The notes beneath the pieces are model-generated. The model saw nothing but the letters and a program-made list of their open reading frames with translations. It searched no databases and was not told the origin of the DNA. DNA of 64,000 bases from Microbispora amethystogenes. GTDB lineage: Bacteria; Actinomycetota; Actinomycetes; Streptosporangiales; Streptosporangiaceae. The stretch lies in contig NZ_BOOB01000045.1 of the NCBI RefSeq assembly GCF_016863015.1, forward strand, positions 1-64,000. Reading direction: 5' to 3'. The position numbers were made by a program, and so were the translations under genes. Positions 36,028 through 45,023 of the stretch are shown one piece after another. Every line of letters begins with the position of its first letter. The stretch's first letter is position 1.

Positions 36028-37302
36028 ATGCGCGTGCCGACCGCGTTCCTGTCCACCCTCCTGTTCACGCTCCTGTCCGCCGTCCTCACCGTCCCCTCCC
36101 CGGCGACTGCCGCCGTGGCCGGGACCAAACCCCCGCCCGGCGGCGTCGACGTCGTCTACCAGCGGGCCGTCTTCGGCCCCGGCACACGGGAGGGCGTGAA
36201 GGCGGGGAAGACCCTCTCCTTCGCCGCCCCCGTGGGCACGATCTCCTACACCGACGCGCTCGGCACGAAGAGCTGGGAGTACGCCCGGTGGACCGGCCCC
36301 GAGCGGCCGGTCGGGTTCGCCGCCACCGAACTGGTGGCCTCGTGGACCGCCGACGTCCCGGCCGGAAGCTGGCTGCAGGTCGAGATGCGCGGCCGCCACG
36401 CCGCCGGGCAGACGAAGTGGTACGTCCTCGGCCGCTGGGCGTACGGCGACGAGGACATCCGCCGCACGTCGCTGTCGGGGCAGCGTGACGCCGACGGCAC
36501 GGTCTCGGTCGACACCTTCGTGGCCGCGGCGGGCAGGGCGATCACCGCGTACCAGCTGCGCGTGACCTTGTACCGCACGCCGGGCTCGGCCGTACGGCCG
36601 GTGGTCCGCACGCTCGGCGCGATGGCCTCCGCAGTTCCGGACCGGGAGACCGTGCCGGTGAGCCCGGGCGGCGTCGCGTGGGGCGTCGAACTGCCCGTGC
36701 CGCGCCGTTCGCAGAACGTCCACGAGGGCCACTACCCCCAGTGGGACGGCGGGGGAGAGGCATGGTGCAGCCCGACCTCGACCACCATGGCGCTCGGCTA
36801 CTGGGGCAGGTGGCCCAGCGGGCGGGACACCTCCTGGGTGGACCCCTCCGATCCCGACCCCGAGGTCGACTACGCCGCCCGATACACCTACGACTACGCG
36901 TACGAGGGCGCGGGCAACTGGCCGTTCAACACCGCCTATGCCGGGCGGTACGGCATGGAGGGGTTCGTCACCCGGCTGCGCTCGCTGACCGAGCTGGAGC
37001 GGCTGATCAGGGCGGGCGTCCCGGTCGTCACCTCCCAGTCGTTCAAGGCGGAGGAGCTGCCCGGCGCGGGATACAACACGAACGGCCACCTCATGGTGAT
37101 CATCGGCTTCACCGCCACGGGCGACGTGATCGCCAACGACCCCGCCTCGCGGGACGACACCGCGGTGCGGCGGGTCTATCCCCGGGCGAACTTCGAGAAC
37201 GTCTGGCTGCGCAGCACCGGCAGCGGCGGGATCGTCTACGTCATCCACCCGCCGGGTCACCGGCTGCCCGCCACGACGCCGGGCCTGCCGGCCAACTGGT
37301 GA
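36028..37302 (+). CDS. secreted peptidase C39-like protein
   Basis: 424 aa; GAGGTGA 5 nt before the ATG. Signal peptide to about residue 29. The N-terminal half (35-210) is a beta-sandwich-like substrate domain of unknown kind. The C-terminal half is a papain-like C39_2 domain: Cys in GGEAWCSPTSTTMALGYW, His in NTNGHLMVIIGF and Asn/Asp in VIANDPASRD. It is likely an extracellular cysteine peptidase or a bacteriocin-type processing enzyme without transporter. No partner transporter or leader peptide is nearby. Confidence 0.85.
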   Translation: MRVPTAFLSTLLFTLLSAVLTVPSPATAAVAGTKPPPGGVDVVYQRAVFGPGTREGVKAGKTLSFAAPVGTISYTDALGTKSWEYARWTGPERPVGFAATELVASWTADVPAGSWLQVEMRGRHAAGQTKWYVLGRWAYGDEDIRRTSLSGQRDADGTVSVDTFVAAAGRAITAYQLRVTLYRTPGSAVRPVVRTLGAMASAVPDRETVPVSPGGVAWGVELPVPRRSQNVHEGHYPQWDGGGEAWCSPTSTTMALGYWGRWPSGRDTSWVDPSDPDPEVDYAARYTYDYAYEGAGNWPFNTAYAGRYGMEGFVTRLRSLTELERLIRAGVPVVTSQSFKAEELPGAGYNTNGHLMVIIGFTATGDVIANDPASRDDTAVRRVYPRANFENVWLRSTGSGGIVYVIHPPGHRLPATTPGLPANW

Positions 37303-37318
37303 CCCTGCCGGTCCGGGG

Positions 37319-38045
37319 CTAGCGGAAGGTGGCCGCGTTGCGCCGCGCCCAGTCCGAGAACGGGCGCGGCGCGCGGCCGAGGACCCGCTCGACCTCCGGG
37401 CTGACCCGCCGCTCACCGGGGGTCGGCTCGCCGAGGATGGCCAGGGTGCCGTCGGCCACCTCCTCGGGCATGAAGGCCGCCATCAGCGCGCGTGCCTCGT
37501 CGCGGCTCTGCTCGGTGAACCGCACGGGTTCACTGAGCGCGTCGCCGAGTGCGGCGGCGATCTGGCGGGGAGAGACCCGCTCCGGCCCGGTGAGCTCGTA
37601 GACCCGGCCGTCGTGGCCGGGCTCCCGCAGGGCCGCCGCCGCGACCTCGGCGATGTCGCCGGGATCGACGACCGGCAGCGCGACGTCTCCGAAGGGGGCG
37701 GTCACCGCGCGGCGCAGGCGGACGGACTCCGCCCAGGCGAAGGCGTTGGAGGCGAAGCCGCCCGGCCGCAGGATCGTCCACTCCAGCCCCGAGTTCCTGA
37801 CCTCGGTCTCGTCCTCCAGCGCCCGCCGGCCGTGGCCCGGGGAAAGTGGGCGCGTCCCGGCGGACTGGGAGGACAGCAGGACGACCCGGCGCACCCCGGC
37901 CTCCGCGGCGACGCGGAGGATCGGCCGCACGTTTCCGCCCAGGGCCAGGTAGTCACCCGGCGTCACCAGGAACAGGGCGTCCGCCCCCTCCAGCGCGGGG
38001 CGCAGGCCGGCCGGATCGGCCAGGTCCGCGGCGATCATTCGGGCA
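37319..38045 (-). pseudogene. NmrA/SDR-type NAD(P)-binding protein lacking its N-terminus
   Basis: About 240 residues remain, beginning IAADLADPAGLRPALEGADALFLVTP and continuing VLLSSQSAGTRP, LRPGGFASNAFAW and GRVYELTGPERVSP to the end. This is the NmrA-like atypical SDR family. The GxxGxxG nucleotide-binding loop and first 45 residues are missing: similarity stops at about 38045, where the other strand becomes a TetR C-terminus. The longer open frame upstream is Arg/Pro-rich out-of-frame sequence. Confidence 0.75.
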
Positions 38046-38067
38046 GCGTGACGTCGCGGCGCGATGG

Positions 38068-38337
38068 GGCTGCCCGACCGGCACGCTCGCCGCCGAGCTG
38101 GACAAACGCGGCGAGGGCGGGCTGGACGCGGAGGCGGGGAAGGTGATCCGGCTGTTGCTCGACTGGGCCGAGCGCCAGTTCCGCGAGCTGGGCCTGCCCG
38201 AGCCCGACGGGCTGGCACTGACCCTGGTGGGCGCCTATCAGGGCATGTCGCTGCTTGCCAACGCGCTGCGCGACCCCGAGATCATGACACGCGAGGGCAA
38301 CCGGCTGCTCGGCTGGATCGGCTCGCTGCCCGGATGA
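38068..38337 (+). pseudogene. TetR-family regulator lacking its HTH domain
   Basis: 89 residues, from GCPTGTLAAELDKRGEGGLDAEAGKVIRLLLDWAERQFRELG to ALRDPEIMTREGNRLLGWIGSLPG. This is the C-terminal ligand domain (TetR_C of the YcdC/AcrR type). The HTH is absent; the sequence begins at the same breakpoint as the adjacent NmrA-like gene. The pair was once divergent, with the promoter between. One deletion removed both 5' ends. Confidence 0.75.
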
Positions 38338-38344
38338 GCCTGGG

Positions 38345-40045
38345 TCAGCCCGAGCCGGCCTCGCGCCGCGACAGGAGCGTGGTCAGGGCGGTGGTTCGCG
38401 CGTCGTCCCAGCCGTCCGGCGGCGCGATCCGCGCCCAGGCGGCGGCCATCTCGCCGTCGTAGTCGTGACCGTGGCCGGGCGGCGCGTCGAGGGAGAACAC
38501 CAGATCCGCGGTGACCTGCCAGAACGTGACGAACGGATACCAGCGGATCCAGGGCAGCACGTCGTCGCCGCGCCGTTCCTCCAGCCAGTCCGGGCGGCCG
38601 AGGACCAGCCGCGGGGTCCACCACACGATCGGATCCGAGGGGTGCTGGAGGTAGACCACCCGCGACCCGGCCCAGGCGGAGGCGGGCGCGGCCAGGTCGG
38701 TGGGCCCGTTGGCGAAGCGCACGGTCTCGCCGTCCCGGTAGACGGGCAGCACCTCCCGGCTGCCCGGGTCGCGGTCGTCCACGAACCGCCGCCACAGCGG
38801 GCTGCTGTCGGGCGGGCCGACGAACAGCGCGCCGCCGGTGCGCTCGCGCAGGTCGCGGTCGTCGCGGAAGGCCGACTCCGCGCCGAACGCCCCCAGGCTC
38901 TCCCCGAACACCAGCAGCCGGGGCCGGTGACCGGCGGGCAGTCGCGCCCACCGCGCGTACACCTGGCCGAACAGCTCACGCCCCGCCGCCGTGACGCGCT
39001 CACGGTCCACCAGGAACGACAGCCAGCTCGGCAGGTAGGAGTACTGCATCGAGACCAGCGCGGTGTCTCCTCCGTACATGAACTCCAGGGCGGCGGCCGC
39101 CTGGGGGTCCACCCAGCCCGTGCCGGTCGTCGTGATCACGCACAGCACCGCCCGGCGGAACGCGCCGGTCCGGTCGAGTTCCCGTACGGCGAGGGCGGCC
39201 CGCTCGCGGGCGGTCGCGGCCGAGTCGAGCCCCGCGTAGACCCGGACCGGCGGGAGCGCGGGCCGCCCGGTGAAACCGCTCAGCTCCCCGACGGCGGGGG
39301 CGCCGGCGACGAACGCCCGGCCCTCCAGGCCGAGCGACGCGAAGGAGACGAGGGAGGAGGGGCCGCCCGAGACGGTGGCGGACCGGGGCGGCGAGGTGCC
39401 GGGGGCGGTCTCGCTGTTGATCGCCGCGAAGCTGTTGTCGGCCCCTCTGAGCAGCGCCTCGGTGAGAATCCCGTCGGTGAGCAGGACGGCCAGCACGCCC
39501 ACGCCGAGCCCCGCGGCCAGCCGCGCCGCCGTGGCGGGGATCCACCGGCCGAGCACGCCTCCGAGCGCGCGGGCCGCGACGCGCAGCGCCCGGGCGGCGG
39601 CCAGCAGGAGCAGGAACACCGCCGCCGCGACGAACGGCACGCCGAGGTAGCCGAGCCGTTCCGGCGGGCGCAGCCCCATCAGCGGGTAGATGGCCCGCTG
39701 GGCACGTACGCCGAGGACCAGCGACGCGGCGCCCAGCCCGCAGCCGAACGTCGCGACCAGGCGGCGCACCCGCCGCCGTCCCGTACGGCGCCAACCCTCG
39801 CGCCACCTCTCGCGCCGGGCCTCGGGACACCAGCGGGCGACCGGGGCGGCGCTCCGGCGGGCCAGGGCGCCGGCGGTCACGCCGGCCAGGTATCCGGTCA
39901 CGGTCAGCACCCCCGCGATGATCCCCTGCAGCGGCCACGAGCGGGGCAGCAGCGACGGAGTGAGGGACAGGCAGAAGAAGATCGCGGCGAACAGGATCCC
40001 GGCCGTGTCCAGCGCTGCGCCGAGCCGCACCCGCCCTTCCCGCAT
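38345..40045 (-). CDS. membrane alpha/beta-hydrolase (Abhydrolase_9 family)
   Basis: 566 aa. Residues 1-200 have four or five membrane helices (LFAAIFFCLSLTPSLLPRSW; GVPFVAAAVFLLLLAAARALRV; GLGVGVLAVLLTDGIL). The catalytic domain follows, with the nucleophile in LLVFGESLGAFGAES, a likely acid in DPIVWWTPRL and a His towards the end (HGHDYD). This is the PF10081-type family of actinomycetes, with predicted exterior or membrane-facing esterase activity; substrate unknown. It is 8 bp from the truncated TetR on the other strand and unlikely to be functionally linked. Confidence 0.85.
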   Translation of the reverse strand: MREGRVRLGAALDTAGILFAAIFFCLSLTPSLLPRSWPLQGIIAGVLTVTGYLAGVTAGALARRSAAPVARWCPEARRERWREGWRRTGRRRVRRLVATFGCGLGAASLVLGVRAQRAIYPLMGLRPPERLGYLGVPFVAAAVFLLLLAAARALRVAARALGGVLGRWIPATAARLAAGLGVGVLAVLLTDGILTEALLRGADNSFAAINSETAPGTSPPRSATVSGGPSSLVSFASLGLEGRAFVAGAPAVGELSGFTGRPALPPVRVYAGLDSAATARERAALAVRELDRTGAFRRAVLCVITTTGTGWVDPQAAAALEFMYGGDTALVSMQYSYLPSWLSFLVDRERVTAAGRELFGQVYARWARLPAGHRPRLLVFGESLGAFGAESAFRDDRDLRERTGGALFVGPPDSSPLWRRFVDDRDPGSREVLPVYRDGETVRFANGPTDLAAPASAWAGSRVVYLQHPSDPIVWWTPRLVLGRPDWLEERRGDDVLPWIRWYPFVTFWQVTADLVFSLDAPPGHGHDYDGEMAAAWARIAPPDGWDDARTTALTTLLSRREAGSG

Positions 40046-40161
40046 CAGGCCCCCGATTCACCGCCTGCCGCCGATCTCGCGGAGCAGGCAGGCTATCAAG
40101 TCACCCGCAGGTCACAGCCTCGCCCCCCGCGTCGTCCTCGCGCCGCTCCCGTGCCGCCGCG

Positions 40162-40749
40162 TCACCCCCAGTGGTCGCCCCACCCCCACAGGTTGGGGCC
40201 GAGCGCCGTGGCGGGGTCGTCGTGGTAGACGCCGAACCTGCCGCGGAAGAACAGCATCGGCCGCTGCTCCGGATGGACGGGTTCGAGTTCGCGGACGAGG
40301 CCGATCACCACGTCGTGGTCTCCGGCCACGTGCACCTCCCGCACCTCGCCGTGGACGCGCAGCAGCACGTCCCGCAGGGCGGGCGTGCCCCAGCGGGACA
40401 GGTCCCAGGCGAGCCCGGCGAACTTGTCGCCGTTGCTCGATCCGAACCTGGCGCACACGTCGACCTGCTCCTCGCCGAGGACGTTGACGCAGAAGCGGCC
40501 GGACGTCCTGATCCGCGGCCAGGCGCGGCCCTTGTGGTCGGCGCAGAAGAGGACGAGCGGTGGTTCGAGGGACACCGACGCGAACGACTGGCAGGCGAAC
40601 CCCACCGGCTCCCCGTCGTCCAGGCCCGTGACCACGGTCACTCCGGTCGCGAACATGCCGAGCGCGCGCCGGAACTCCGCGGGCGACGGCGGCGGCACGT
40701 CGCCGGAGCCGGAGTCGCCGAGGCCGGGGCCGGCGGAAGCTGCGGTCAT
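40162..40749 (-). CDS. flavin reductase family protein (HpaC/HsaB-like)
   Basis: 195 aa with GAGGTGA 6 nt before the ATG. After a 20-residue Gly/Ser lead, FRRALGMFATGVTVVTGLDDGEPVGFACQSFASVSLEPPLVLFC is the split-barrel FMN-binding fold; GRFCVNVL and FRGRFGVYHDD complete it. Such proteins supply reduced flavin to two-component monooxygenases. An HsaA-like oxygenase lies at 50388, 10 kb away, and might be its partner, but there is no direct evidence. Single gene. Confidence 0.88.
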   Translation of the reverse strand: MTAASAGPGLGDSGSGDVPPPSPAEFRRALGMFATGVTVVTGLDDGEPVGFACQSFASVSLEPPLVLFCADHKGRAWPRIRTSGRFCVNVLGEEQVDVCARFGSSNGDKFAGLAWDLSRWGTPALRDVLLRVHGEVREVHVAGDHDVVIGLVRELEPVHPEQRPMLFFRGRFGVYHDDPATALGPNLWGWGDHWG

Positions 40750-40913
40750 GGGTGGTTCACCTCTCGCGTGCGGTCCGGTGCCTCTGGTGCGGCGCTGGTG
40801 CGGCTCTGGTCCGGTGACTCAGCGCTCAGGTCACGAACTTACAAACCCCCTCGGCGCCGCTTCGCACGGGATCCCGTCCAGCGGGCGGTCTGTACGACGA
40901 GTCTGCCTAGGTA

Positions 40914-40925
40914 AAAACATGTTTT
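40914..40925. promoter_or_regulatory. AT-rich palindrome
   Basis: AAAACATGTTTT, a perfect 12-bp AT-rich palindrome inside DNA above 70% GC. It lies about 165 bp upstream of the flavin reductase start and 120 bp before the riboswitch. Candidate operator for either gene. Confidence 0.35.
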
Positions 40926-41047
40926 GTCAGGTTTACACCATTGTTGCGCCGTATGTACCTTTAGGTGCCACGGCATGGATGCCGGTGACCTTCGCGTCGC
41001 CTCCGTTGCCGTGTCGTTGCCCGGACCGTGCGCTCACCAGGGCGCGC

Positions 41048-41190
41048 GGCCGCCGAGTCCGCGTTCCGCGGAGCCGGGGACCCACTTTTTCGGGGTGAAT
41101 CGCTGCGCAGGCCCCCAGATGCGCTCGTAGGGCACTTCCTGCCCGAACCCGTCAGCTAACCCGGTAGGCGGCATGGAAGCAAGGAGCCCA
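41048..41190 (+). ncRNA. cyclic di-AMP (ydaO/yuaA) riboswitch
   Basis: The leader of the lysozyme gene carries the conserved blocks of the ydaO motif in order: a GCCGAGTCCG/CGGAGCCGGGGACCCA paired region, GGGGTGAATCG, GTAGGGCAC, and CCCGAACCCGTCAGCTAACCC with GGTAGGCGGC and GGAAGCAAGGAG at the end. In actinomycetes this riboswitch controls peptidoglycan hydrolases and resuscitation factors, and c-di-AMP binding switches them off. The terminal AAGGAG may double as the ribosome site. Confidence 0.88.
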
Positions 41191-41199
41191 ACCCGCGTC

Positions 41200-41937
41200 A
41201 TGCCCACCCTCAGGTTCTCTCCCGCCATGCGGCCCTCCGGCCGCCGCCTGCGCGCCGCCCTCGCCGCGGCCGCACTCGCGGTCTCGGCCGGCACGGCCAC
41301 CCTCACCGCCGCCACGCTCGCCGCCACCGCGGCAGCGCCCGCTCCCGCCTACGCGAACCCGCACACGTACGGCCAGGACGTCTCCGGCTACGAGGCCGAC
41401 CACGACTGGATCAACAGCCGGGCGCAGTTCGGCTTCATCAAGGCCACCGAGGGCCTGGACTGGGTCGACTCGTCCTTCCCGCGGCACTGGCGCGAGCTGG
41501 ACAAGAAGGGGATCGTCCGCGGTGTCTACCACTACGGCCATCCCTCCAACGACCCGATCGCCGAGGCCGACCACTTCCTCCGCGTGGTGAACGCGCAGCC
41601 GGGCAAGCGGGGCGACATCCTCGTGCTCGACCTGGAGACCGCCGACGGCCAGTCGGTGGAGCGCGTCAACGCCTGGGCCAGGAAGTGGCTGGAGTACGTG
41701 ACCGCCAAGACCGGCGTCAGGCCGATGTTCTACAGCGGCTGGAACTTCGCCGACAAGTACGGCCAGGGCCTGGGCGACTATCCGCTGTGGGTGGCCCACT
41801 ACAGCCGGGACCCGGGCGACATCAGCCCGCCGGCCGACTGGACGAGCTGGGCGATCCACCAGTACACCGACTCGCCGATCGACCAGAACGTCTCCTCGCT
41901 GAGCCCGGTCGAGCTGCGCGCCCTCGGCCGTCCCTGA
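41200..41937 (+). CDS. secreted GH25 lysozyme (N-acetylmuramidase)
   Basis: 245 aa from ATG 41200 (AAGGAG 13 nt upstream at the riboswitch end; an upstream in-frame ATG at 41173 lies inside the aptamer). Signal peptide to about residue 45. Catalytic domain: GQDVSGYEADHDW (Asp), FGFIKATEGLDW, LVLDLETADGQS (the DxE pair), YSGWNFADKYG and WAIHQYTDSPIDQNV. It cleaves the MurNAc-GlcNAc bond of peptidoglycan. The c-di-AMP riboswitch ties its expression to osmotic or wall state. A perfect hairpin terminator follows. Confidence 0.93.
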   Translation: MPTLRFSPAMRPSGRRLRAALAAAALAVSAGTATLTAATLAATAAAPAPAYANPHTYGQDVSGYEADHDWINSRAQFGFIKATEGLDWVDSSFPRHWRELDKKGIVRGVYHYGHPSNDPIAEADHFLRVVNAQPGKRGDILVLDLETADGQSVERVNAWARKWLEYVTAKTGVRPMFYSGWNFADKYGQGLGDYPLWVAHYSRDPGDISPPADWTSWAIHQYTDSPIDQNVSSLSPVELRALGRP

Positions 41938-41943
41938 GGCCCG

Positions 41944-41974
41944 TTCCCGGGGCGGGCGCCGCCCGCCCCGGGAA
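41944..41974. terminator. bidirectional terminator hairpin
   Basis: 14-bp perfect stem TTCCCGGGGCGGGC with a 3-nt loop, between the converging GH25 and SecDF genes. Confidence 0.85.
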
Positions 41975-42014
41975 AGCCCCGCTCAGACCACCTCAGATTC
42001 AGGCCACTTCAGAT

Positions 42015-44261
42015 TCAGACCACCGCGCCGGATCCGTCGCGCGCCACGGGGCGGCGACGGGGTGCGGCGGGCGCGGGCGGCGGCTGACCGGCGCGCCGCT
42101 CCAGCTCGATCGCCGCCGGCCCCGCCACGAACGACGACGACAGCGTGCCCACGACGATGCCGATCAGCAGGGCGATCGCGAAGTCGCGCAGCGAGTCGCC
42201 GCCGAACACCGCCAGCGCCGCCAGGATGAACAGCGCGCCGAGCCCCGTGTTGACCGTACGCGGCACGGTCTGCAGGATCGCCGTGTTCACCACCCGCCCG
42301 AAGGGCGTCCCCCGCGACACCGGCCACAGCTCTCGGACCCGGTCGAAGAGCACGACCTTGTCGTTGACCGAGTATCCGATGATCGTCAGCATCGCGGCCA
42401 GGAAGACGCCGTCGATCGGCTTGCCCATCCAGGCGAACGCGCCGACGACGACGGCCGCGTCCACGAACAGCGCCGTCACGGCGGCGGCGCCGAACGTCCA
42501 CCGGAAGCGGAACGCCAGGTAGGCGAGCTGGGCCGCGAGCGCGACGCCGAGCGCGATGAGCGCGTTGCGGCGCAGCTCCGCGCCCAGGCTCGGCCCGACG
42601 AGCTCGTCGCGCTGCTTGGTGACGTCCCCGACGCTCCGGTCCAGGGCCTCCTCGACGCGGACGACGTCGTCGGCGGTGATCTGCCCGGTCCGTACGGAGA
42701 TCGCGTCGTCCGACCGCTGCACCACGGCGGTGGGGAACCCGGCGTCCGACACCGCCTGCCGGGCCGCGGTGACGTCGACCGGCCTGCTCGTGGCGAACTC
42801 CACGATCCGCCCGCCGGTGAACTCGACGCCGTAGTTCAGTCCGCGGGTGACCAGCCCCGCGCCCACCAGCACGAGCAGCCCGGCCGCGACGGCGAGCCAG
42901 CGCCACCCCGCCCGCATCAGGTCGGGATCGCGCCGGGTCAGCCAGGTCCTGACCCGGCCGATCGAGCCGAGGCCCGAGACTCCCGGGCCGGCCCTGCCGA
43001 TCAGGGCCGAGGCGAGCACCCGGGTGATCAGCATGGCCGAGACCAGTGAGGCGAGCACGCCGATGGCCAGCGTCACGCCGAAGCCCTTCACCGGTCCCGA
43101 GGCCAGCCAGAACAGCAGCCCGGCGGCGAGCAGGGTGGTGATGTTGGAGTCGGCGATCGCGCTCCAGGCGTTCTTGAACCCCCGGTCGAGGGCCGCCCTG
43201 AGACCCCGGCGGGGCGCCGCGCCGTACTCCTCCCTGGCCCGTTCGAAGACCAGCACGTTGGCGTCCACCGCCATGCCGATCGCCAGGACGAACCCGGCCA
43301 GGCCGGGCAGCGTGAGCGTGGCGCCCATCGCCACCAGTCCCGCGTACGAGATCAGGCCGTAGCAGGCCAGCGCGACCGCGGCCAGCAGGCCCACCAGGCG
43401 GTAGACGAGGCCGATGAAGACCGCGGTCAGGATCACCCCGGCGACGCCCGCCTTCGCGCTCGCCGCGATCGCGTCGGCGCCGAGGGTCGGGCCGACCGTC
43501 CGCTGCTCGACCAGCTCCAGGGGCACCGGCAGCGAACCGCCCTTGACGAGCACGGCGAGGTTCTGCGCCTCCTCGGCGGAGAACGACCCGGTGATCTGGG
43601 TGGTGCCGCCGGAGATGCCCGCCCCGCAGGCCACCGTCTCATCCACCTGGGGTGAGGAGATGATCTCGTCGTCGAGCACGATGGCGACCCTGCGCCTGGG
43701 ATCGCCGGCCGGTTCGCAGGCCGCCTTGCCGGTCAGCTCCCGCCAGGGGCCCGGCTCCCGGAAGTCGATCGTCACGAACCAGCCGGGCCCGAGCTGGGGG
43801 TCGGTGCGGGCGGCGGCGTCGGTGACGCCGGCCCCGCTGAGGGCGACCGGGCCGAGCTTCAGCCTCTGGCCGCTCTCGTCGGCGATCGCGTCCTTGTCGC
43901 CGTCCCCGGCCGGGCCGAGCACCGGATGGAAGTTGAGCTGGGCGGTCTTGCCGATGACCCCGGCGGCCTCGCGCGGGTCGAGCACGCCGGGCAGTTCCAC
44001 GATGATCCGCTTCTCGCCGGAGCGGACCAGGGTGGGATCGACGACTCCGAGGGCGTCCGCCCGGCGCCGGAGCACGTCGAGGGCACGGTCGGTGGCGTCG
44101 GCGTCCGCCTTGACCGTGGGAGAGTCCCTCGTCTCGAAGACGAGTTGGGTGCCGCCGCGCAGGTCGAGACCGAGACGCGGGGCCATGGTGAGGGCGAGCA
44201 GCAGTGAGGTGGCGATGACGGCGAGCGCCGCCACCGCGCGCCACAAAGGCGCACGTGACAT
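42015..44261 (-). CDS. secDF: fused SecD-SecF protein translocase subunit
   Basis: 748 aa. SecD half: LGLDLRGGTQLVFE, LPGVLDPREAAGVIG, then helices with ISYAGLVAMGATLTLPGLAGFVLAIGMAVDANVLVFERAREE. SecF half: LNYGVEFTGGRIVEF, TIIGYSVNDKVVLFDRVRE, VPRTVNTGLGALFILAALAVFGGDSLRDFAIALLIGIVVG. Together they give twelve membrane helices and two external domains. It uses the proton gradient to assist Sec export. It is not beside yajC or ruvABC, so it is probably a second, orphan copy. The small secreted-protein gene 39 bp upstream may be in the same transcript. Confidence 0.93.
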   Translation of the reverse strand: MSRAPLWRAVAALAVIATSLLLALTMAPRLGLDLRGGTQLVFETRDSPTVKADADATDRALDVLRRRADALGVVDPTLVRSGEKRIIVELPGVLDPREAAGVIGKTAQLNFHPVLGPAGDGDKDAIADESGQRLKLGPVALSGAGVTDAAARTDPQLGPGWFVTIDFREPGPWRELTGKAACEPAGDPRRRVAIVLDDEIISSPQVDETVACGAGISGGTTQITGSFSAEEAQNLAVLVKGGSLPVPLELVEQRTVGPTLGADAIAASAKAGVAGVILTAVFIGLVYRLVGLLAAVALACYGLISYAGLVAMGATLTLPGLAGFVLAIGMAVDANVLVFERAREEYGAAPRRGLRAALDRGFKNAWSAIADSNITTLLAAGLLFWLASGPVKGFGVTLAIGVLASLVSAMLITRVLASALIGRAGPGVSGLGSIGRVRTWLTRRDPDLMRAGWRWLAVAAGLLVLVGAGLVTRGLNYGVEFTGGRIVEFATSRPVDVTAARQAVSDAGFPTAVVQRSDDAISVRTGQITADDVVRVEEALDRSVGDVTKQRDELVGPSLGAELRRNALIALGVALAAQLAYLAFRFRWTFGAAAVTALFVDAAVVVGAFAWMGKPIDGVFLAAMLTIIGYSVNDKVVLFDRVRELWPVSRGTPFGRVVNTAILQTVPRTVNTGLGALFILAALAVFGGDSLRDFAIALLIGIVVGTLSSSFVAGPAAIELERRAGQPPPAPAAPRRRPVARDGSGAVV

Positions 44262-44299
44262 CGTGCCTCCACAGGCAGTTACGAGGAAGAAAAGGGGCC

Positions 44300-44848
44300 T
44301 CAGTACGCCGTGGAGGGGGGAGCCCGCGCGGCCGTCGTGCGGCGCGGGCGCTGGGCGGGGGTTTCGTCGTGACGCGGCCCGGCGCAGGTGACCCGGGTGC
44401 CGCCGCGCGGCGACGCGGAGGCGGGCGGCAGGGCGGGCCCGGCGGTCGCGCCGGGGCCGCCGGCGCCCGCGTGGACCCGGGGCTGGTCACTCTGCGCGGG
44501 CCGGCCCGCGCTCGGCGACCCCCAGTGCCGGGTCGCCGGGTGCCGCGCCGTCGTGTCCCGTGCGCTCGTGTTCTCCGCCCGCGCGGCCCGGGCGGTTGCG
44601 CGTTGGGCGGCCGTGGATGCGGCGGTCGCGGTGCCGGTGGTCGAGAGGCTCGTGGTGGAAAGGCGGGCGTCGCCGGCCCCGGCCGCCGAGGACCAGGCGG
44701 GAGCCGCGTGAGGTGCGATGCCCGTCGTGGCCGCCGGCCGCCCGGTGATCGCTGCGGCGGCGGGCGAGCCGCCGGTGGTCAGAAAACCGGTGGTCAGGAA
44801 GATCGCGTGCAGCAGGAGCAGCAGCGCGGCGGTCGGCCTGCTTCGCAC
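44300..44848 (-). CDS. small secreted Ala/Thr/Pro-rich protein
   Basis: 182 aa, GTG 44848 with GGAAGGGAGG 4-5 nt upstream. Signal peptide (AALLLLLHAIFLTTGFLTTGGSPAAAA). The mature part is low complexity (Ala, Thr, Arg, Pro) with a single Cys, and no domain was recognised. It precedes the orphan SecDF gene on the same strand; whether it is an export substrate is speculation. A divergent promoter region separates it from the next membrane protein gene. Confidence 0.55.
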   Translation of the reverse strand: MRSRPTAALLLLLHAIFLTTGFLTTGGSPAAAAITGRPAATTGIAPHAAPAWSSAAGAGDARLSTTSLSTTGTATAASTAAQRATARAARAENTSARDTTARHPATRHWGSPSAGRPAQSDQPRVHAGAGGPGATAGPALPPASASPRGGTRVTCAGPRHDETPAQRPRRTTAARAPPSTAY

Positions 44849-45023
44849 GATCCCTCCCTTCCGTGACGGCCCGGTCTCACGTCACCGTAGCCGCTCCGGC
44901 CCGGACCCGCCGAGTCGCGTAATTCCTGCGGGACGAAAAATATGGCGATCTTCAGAAATGGGCGGAAATAAGGGGAGAAACGGGTGGCGGAAAACGTAGA
45001 TGACCGTTTCGCGAAGGTGGGCT

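Noticed and set aside
40914-40925. tRNA or phage attachment site at the AT-rich palindrome
   Set aside because: No tRNA structure or integrase was found; kept only as a possible operator.
44255-44866. 203-residue plus-strand frame rich in Arg/Gly
   Set aside because: Antisense of the secreted Ala/Thr-rich protein gene, which has a strong ribosome site and signal peptide.
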